This document shows positions 14,323 to 17,969 of a stretch of DNA of 17,969 nucleotides, piece after piece. Each line of letters starts with the position of its first letter. Positions within the stretch are counted from its first letter, which is position 1. Location: positions 1 through 17,969 of the forward strand of contig JAAYTY010000042.1 in the NCBI GenBank assembly GCA_012523605.1. Reading direction: 5' to 3'. The DNA comes from Candidatus Fermentibacterota bacterium. Lineage in GTDB: Bacteria; Fermentibacterota; Fermentibacteria; Fermentibacterales; Fermentibacteraceae. Both the position numbers and the translations under genes were made by a program. The notes beneath the pieces were generated by a model. That model saw only the letters and a list, made by a program, of their open reading frames with translations. It had not been told where the DNA came from and made no database searches.

Positions 14323-15984
14323 TCAGAGGATCACCCTGGGTCGGTACTCCCCGAACACCCGCCTGAGAACGCCGCATATCTCCCCCAGCGTGGCATAACG
14401 CCTCACACACTCGATTATCGGGGGCATCAGGTTCCCGCTGGTGCCGGCTGTCTTCTCGAGAACAGCCAGGGCGTTCCGGACGGCGCCGGAGTCCCTGCCG
14501 GACTTTACGGCATCCAGCTTGGCCCTCTGGGACTGCTCGAGCGATGGATCGACCCGGAGGAGTCCCGAAGGAGGCGGCTCCTCGATCCTGTAGCTGTTGA
14601 CCCCGACCACGACCCGGTCACCCGACTCGATCTCCCTCTGGCAGGCGTAGGCAGCCTCCTGGATCTGCCGCTGGGGATATCCCTCCTCTATCGCCCTGAC
14701 CATTCCTCCCAGGGCGTCGATCCTCTCTATGTACTCCGCCGCCCGAGCCTCTATCGTGTCGGTCAGATGCTCGACATACCAGCTCCCGGCAAGGGGATCC
14801 ACCGTGTTCGTCACGCCGCTCTCGCTGGCGACGATCTGCTGGGTGCGCAGGGCGATCCTCACCGAGTCCTCGGAGGGAAGGGCCAGAGCCTCGTCTCGGC
14901 TGTTCGTGTGGAGACTCTGGGTTCCGCCGAGGACGGCCGCCAGGGTCTGTATGGTTACCCTTACGATGTTGTTGTCGGGTTGCTGGGCCGTGAGGGTAGA
15001 GCCGCCGGTCTGGGTATGGAAGCGAAGCATCCGGCTCTCGGGCTTCATCGCCCCGAACCGGTCCCGCATGATGCGGGCCCAGAGGCGCCTTGCGGCCCTG
15101 AACTTGGCGACCTCCTCGAGAAGGTCGTTGTGGGAGTTGAAGAAGAAGCTTAGCCGCGGTGCGAAGTCGTCCACCGCCAGGCCCGCGCGGAGGGCCGCTT
15201 CAACATAGGCGATGCCGTCGGCCAGGGTGAAGCCGACCTCCTGAGGCGCCGTGCTGCCGGCCTCCCTTATATGGTAGCCGGATATGCTTATCGTGTTCCA
15301 CTTCGGCACATTCGCGCCGCAGAAGGAGAAGATGTCGGTTATCAGCCGCATCGACTCCGCGGGGGGGAAGATGTAGGTGCCGCGGGCTATGTACTCCTTC
15401 AGCACGTCGTTCTGGATAGTCCCCCTAAGCTTGCCGGGGGCCACCCCCTGCTTCTATCCGACGCAGATGTACATCGCGAGCAGAACCGCCGCCGGCGAGT
15501 TGATGGTCATAGACGTGGAGACTGTGTCCAGCGGAATCCCCTCGAAGAGGATCTCCATGTCCGCGAGGCTGTCTATGGCGACGCCGACCTTTCCCACCTC
15601 GCCCGCGCTCAGCGGATCGCTGGAGTCGAGGCCGATCTGGGTGGGCAGGTCGAACGCGACCGAGAGACCCGTCTGACCCTGGTCGAGCAGATAGCGGTAT
15701 CTGCGGTTGGATTCCTCGGCGGTTCCAAAGCCTGCATACTGCCTCATCGTCCAGTACCGTCCCCGGTACATGGTGGGCTGGACCCCCCTCGTGAAGGGGA
15801 ACTCGCCCGGGAAGCCGTGGGTGTCGGCGTAGCCGCCGCAGTCGCAGCCTGGGAGATACAGTCTGTCAACCTCGATGCCGGAGCCTGTGGTGAAAGACTT
15901 CTTCTGCTCCGGCGACTTCGATAGCACCGGGCCGAGCGTCTGCTCTTCCCAGCGCTTCCTCTCGGCATCGAGCTTCCCGGACAT
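14323..15984 (-). pseudogene. methylmalonyl-CoA mutase large (catalytic) chain, interrupted by one in-frame amber codon
   Basis: The frame runs 554 codons from ATG (15984-15982, with GGAGGAGGAG upstream) to TGA, except for TAG at codon 177 (15456-15454). It matches the roughly 550-residue catalytic chain without the B12-binding domain, a type that pairs with a separate small subunit. Counting the amber as one residue, Tyr83 (RQYAGF), Arg201 (ARGTYIFPP) and His238 (SGYH) fall exactly six positions before the substrate/catalytic Tyr89, Arg207 and His244 of the Propionibacterium enzyme. Tyr plus Arg fits methylmalonyl-CoA over isobutyryl-CoA. The stop replaces what is usually Glu in the Glu-Lys/Glu-Gln-Gly context (now G-stop-KQGV), one base from GAG. 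No other lesion is seen. Readthrough, a recent nonsense mutation or a sequence error are all possible. It lies 11 bp after butyrate kinase. Confidence 0.85.
15454..15456 (-). other. in-frame amber (TAG) codon inside the mutase gene
   Basis: On the minus strand the codons read GTC GGA TAG AAG CAG GGG GTG. The homologous frame is intact on both sides (AMYICVG before, KQGVAPGKLRG after). Restart at the GTG five codons later (15444-15442) lacks a properly spaced ribosome binding site. Four other genes in the window end in TAG, so general reassignment of UAG is unlikely. Confidence 0.9.
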
Positions 15985-15995
15985 CTCCTCCTCCG

Positions 15996-17084
15996 TCAGG
16001 GAATGGCGGGGTTGTAGGTCTTCGGCTGCTCCTCGCCCCTGAGAACACGGAGCCCGCCCAGCGCCAGAGCCTCCATCTCCATCTCGCCCGGATAGACCAG
16101 AACGGGGGCGATGAATGACACCCTGTCCTCGATCCAGCGGACGAAGCGCTTGTCGTACGCTATGCCGCCCGTGAGGATGATCGCGTCCACCAAACCCCTG
16201 AACACGGGAGCGAGGAATCCGATCTCCTTGGCTACCTGGTAGGCCATGGCCTCGTAGATCTCCGCGGCCTTCGTGTCGCCCTCTTCGATCCGCTTCTCCA
16301 CTTCGCGCATGTCGTTCGTGCCCAGGTAGGCGACTATCCCGCCCTTGCCCTTGTTGAGCTTCTTCAGCTCGTCGAGGGTGTACCTCCCGCTGAAGCAGAG
16401 CGCTATCAGATCGCCCACGGGCAAACCGCCGGACCGCTCGGGTGAGAAGGGTCCGTCTCCGTTCAGGGCGTTGTTCACGTCTATAACCCGCCCCCTGCAG
16501 TGGGCCCACACCGAGATGCCGCCGCCGAGATGGACGACGATCAGATTGACCTCCTCGTACTTCCATCCCCTGTCGAGACAGGCCTTACGCGCGGTGGCCT
16601 TCTGGTTCAGCGCATGGAGGATCGACCTCCTCGGAAGCTGGGGCAGACCGCTGTACCGCGCCAGAGGCTCCATCTCGTCCACCACCACCGGATCCACTAT
16701 GAAGGCGGGACAGCGGGCCTCCTTCGCGAACGAATCCGCTATCAGAGCGCCCAGATTGGAAGGATGCTCCCCCTGGACCCCCTCGTGAACGTGCCTGAGC
16801 ATGATGTCGTTGACTGCGAAAGTGCCGCCCTCGACGGGATACAGGACTCCGCCCCGGCCTACGACGGCATCGAAAGAGCCCACGGGGTAGCCGGCCTTCT
16901 CCACCTCCGTGACGATGACCTTCCGCCTGAACTCGTACTGATCGACGATCCGGTCGAAGGGGGCAAGCTCTTCCATCGAGTGCGACAGCTTGAGGTTCCA
17001 GACCTCTCGTTCGTTCTCGAAAACGGATATCTTCGTCGAGGTGGAACCGGGGTTGATCGCCAGGATCCGGTAGGTCTCTTTCAT
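15996..17084 (-). CDS. buk: butyrate kinase
   Basis: This cytosolic acetokinase-family enzyme converts butyryl phosphate and ADP to butyrate and ATP, the energy-yielding last step of butyrate fermentation (or the reverse). At 362 residues it has the usual length. Signatures are NPGSTSTK (11-18), VVGRGG (74-79), HLGGGISV (185-192), NALNGDGPFSPERSG (205-219), GTND, and TGGIAYDKRF near the C-terminus. ERSGGLP and the full length favour butyrate kinase over acetate kinase; a branched-chain acyl phosphate substrate cannot be excluded. The ATG has GGGGG about 6 nt upstream. The usual partner, phosphotransbutyrylase, is not in the window. It is the first gene of the minus-strand operon, directly ahead of the mutase gene, which links it to acyl-CoA metabolism. 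Confidence 0.95.
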   Translation of the reverse strand: MKETYRILAINPGSTSTKISVFENEREVWNLKLSHSMEELAPFDRIVDQYEFRRKVIVTEVEKAGYPVGSFDAVVGRGGVLYPVEGGTFAVNDIMLRHVHEGVQGEHPSNLGALIADSFAKEARCPAFIVDPVVVDEMEPLARYSGLPQLPRRSILHALNQKATARKACLDRGWKYEEVNLIVVHLGGGISVWAHCRGRVIDVNNALNGDGPFSPERSGGLPVGDLIALCFSGRYTLDELKKLNKGKGGIVAYLGTNDMREVEKRIEEGDTKAAEIYEAMAYQVAKEIGFLAPVFRGLVDAIILTGGIAYDKRFVRWIEDRVSFIAPVLVYPGEMEMEALALGGLRVLRGEEQPKTYNPAIP

Positions 17085-17120
17085 GCTGCCCCCGTTCTTG
17101 TGCGGCTTGAGACTGCCCGG

Positions 17121-17149
17121 ATTCTAAAGGCCCGCCGATTCCACGGCAA
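17121..17149 (-). promoter_or_regulatory. sigma70-like promoter for butyrate kinase operon
   Basis: Reading the minus strand, a TTGCCG -35 box (17149-17144) and a TAGAAT -10 box (17126-17121) are separated by 17 nt. The predicted start, near 17114, leaves a leader of about 30 nt before the buk ATG. It lies in the 81-bp gap between divergent genes and overlaps the ribosome binding site region of the plus-strand gene. Confidence 0.6.
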
Positions 17150-17165
17150 GCAAAGGAAGGACTCC

Positions 17166-17759
17166 TTGAAGCGAGAGAACTTCGCCATCATCTCCGACCT
17201 CGAGATCCTCCGGAGAGCGCTGTCGAGGCTCGAGGAAGGCTTCCGGCTGGAGAAGGAGGAAGCCCTCGCGGATGGATCGGCGGAGGCGCTCGAGCGGTTC
17301 CGGGAGAAGAGCCGAACCCACTACCAGCTCGAGCTCTCGATCGTGAGGAGGGACATACAGAGGAACGAGGGCCTGCTGGTGCCGGGCGAGGAATGGTTCG
17401 AGGAGGGGATCGCGAGCGCAAGGGATCTGCTCCTGAGGTCCGACCAGCTTCTTGCGCGGGTGATCGGAACGCCCAACAGGCTCGTCAGGAACGCCGCGTT
17501 GATCGCGGAGCTCGCGTGCAATCGCAGGCCGCCCTCGCCGCCGCCGGGATCCATGAATGACGAGGAAGAGGACCTGGTGCAAACCGATCCCCCCGTGGAG
17601 TGCCCCGTGTGCGGAACATGGCTGATGACCGACAGGGACTTCACACTGCTCGCCTGCCCCGGCTGCGGGGCCAGGGAGACGCTGGAGCCCGAGCAACCGG
17701 GCGGAGAAGACGGCCCCGCCGGAGAGGATCCCGCCGATGGACTCATCGCTGAAGGATAG
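17166..17759 (+). CDS. hypothetical helical protein with C-terminal zinc ribbon
   Basis: I do not recognise a named family. The 197-residue protein has an all-helical, charged N-terminal part (1-118; ISDLEILRRALSRLEEG, then SIVRRDIQRNEG), a Pro-rich linker (PPSPPPGS, 122-129), an acidic patch, and one zinc ribbon (CPVC at 146-149, CPGC at 164-167). An acidic Gly/Pro/Glu tail follows. The start is TTG at 17166-17168, chosen because AAAGGAAGG (17152-17160) sits 5 nt upstream and upstream codons look non-coding. It is divergent from butyrate kinase. The zinc ribbon suggests nucleic-acid or protein binding, but this is only a guess. The TAG stop overlaps a possible next start at 17737. Confidence 0.7.
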   Translation: MKRENFAIISDLEILRRALSRLEEGFRLEKEEALADGSAEALERFREKSRTHYQLELSIVRRDIQRNEGLLVPGEEWFEEGIASARDLLLRSDQLLARVIGTPNRLVRNAALIAELACNRRPPSPPPGSMNDEEEDLVQTDPPVECPVCGTWLMTDRDFTLLACPGCGARETLEPEQPGGEDGPAGEDPADGLIAEG

Positions 17760-17811
17760 CCTCCGCAAGAGACTTGCTCAGGAACGGTGCCTGGTCCGTT
17801 TATTCTTCTGA
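17737..17811 (+). pseudogene. possible 5' end of a disrupted gene
   Basis: An ATG at 17737 with GGAGAGG 9 nt upstream overlaps the end of the zinc-ribbon gene, a typical operon arrangement. It encodes MDSSLKDSLRKRLAQERC, which reads like a natural protein start. The frame then stops at TGA (17809-17811), where the sequence has already become an FG-GAP repeat in another frame. The gene is best read as cut off at about 17783-17795. No family can be assigned to 20 residues. Confidence 0.35.
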
Positions 17812-17969
17812 CGTTGACGGCGACGGCGACATGGATGTCCTGGGCGCGGCTTATAATGCCGACGACATCACCTGGTGGGATTTGTTGTTCGGCTTCCTCG
17901 ACTACGGGCAGTTGACCGGCTCGATCCTGGATTCGGGCGGAGCCCCGGACTGGGGCCAGGTGACATGGA
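17783..17969 (+). pseudogene. FG-GAP/VCBS repeat protein fragment without start (runs off window)
   Basis: One frame reads NGAWSVYSSDVDGDGDMDVLG (split here: NGAWSVYSSD and VDGDGDMDVLG), AAYNADDITWWD, then GQLTGSILDSGG and DWGQVTW. DVDGDGDMD is the calcium-binding loop of FG-GAP/VCBS integrin-like repeats, and the later part resembles the usual C-terminal continuation of such FCB-group secreted proteins. No start codon, signal peptide or ribosome binding site precedes it, and the frame begins mid-repeat. The codons are less GC-rich (TTT/TAT/TCT/TTG) than in neighbouring genes. It is either a translocated remnant or the result of an assembly join at a repeat. Confidence 0.7.

Noticed and set aside
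12964..15153. A 729-codon plus-strand open frame opposite the ligase-like gene and the mutase
   Set aside because: Low-complexity Ala/Arg/Ser-rich translation, antisense to clear membrane and enzyme genes.
15442..15444. The mutase as two deliberately split genes, the second starting at this GTG
   Set aside because: There is no spaced ribosome binding site, the GTG encodes a conserved Val (QGV), and the frame and spacing match an uninterrupted enzyme.
17410..17782. Identical peptide IASARDLL encoded near 17413 and again near 17756
   Set aside because: The second copy lies in a frame used by no gene, and the codons differ at many third positions, so it is not a DNA repeat; most likely chance.
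1..17969. UAG reassigned to an amino acid throughout the genome
   Set aside because: Four other genes (stops at 7578, 8196, 9838 and 10771) end naturally at TAG, and so does the zinc-ribbon gene; at most, local readthrough is possible.

Overview
The window is GC-rich and gene-dense. It carries bacterial housekeeping genes next to secreted proteins of the kind found in the Fibrobacteres-Chlorobi-Bacteroidetes (FCB) group and its candidate phyla. These include a gingipain-like (C25) peptidase with a C-terminal sorting-type domain, an FG-GAP/VCBS repeat fragment and a 'DNFDSY..GQGGW' lectin-like surface protein. Butyrate kinase together with a methylmalonyl-CoA mutase large chain suggests an anaerobic fermenter. 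An FCB-type fermenter such as Fermentibacteria is plausible, but that is inference from gene content only.

Left half (plus strand). A truncated surface-protein gene on the minus strand fills 1-166. Divergent from it are a promoter, a clear SAM-II riboswitch (331-383) and an intrinsic terminator (400-421). They precede a tightly packed seven-gene run: metK, an EnvC-like degenerate LytM/M23 protein, holB (delta'), ricT (PSP1), metG, a YugP-type membrane Zn-peptidase and an M50 site-2-type protease. Most spacings are overlaps or under 35 bp. The C25-like peptidase follows after 48 bp. The riboswitch lets SAM feed back on its own synthase and, through the polycistron, possibly on MetRS, the clamp-loader subunit and envelope genes.

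Right half (minus strand, read from 17.1 kb down to 9.8 kb). A well-formed promoter precedes butyrate kinase, the methylmalonyl-CoA mutase large chain and an O-antigen-ligase/TPR membrane protein, separated by gaps of only 11 and 7 bp. A SurA/PrsA-like lipoprotein and a small secreted protein follow. The two halves converge on one strong hairpin at 9793-9818.

The mutase gene carries a single in-frame amber codon (TAG, codon 177) with no other lesion. UAG is an ordinary stop elsewhere in the window. This is a recent nonsense mutation, a sequence error, or a readthrough site.

Right edge. A TTG-started zinc-ribbon protein (17166-17759) is followed by the start of another gene that switches abruptly, near 17783-17795, into the middle of an FG-GAP repeat protein. 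This looks like a deletion/recombination junction or an assembly join at a repeat. I saw no rRNA, tRNA, CRISPR array, insertion sequence or phage gene. The only long non-coding stretch (167-449) is occupied by the metK control region.
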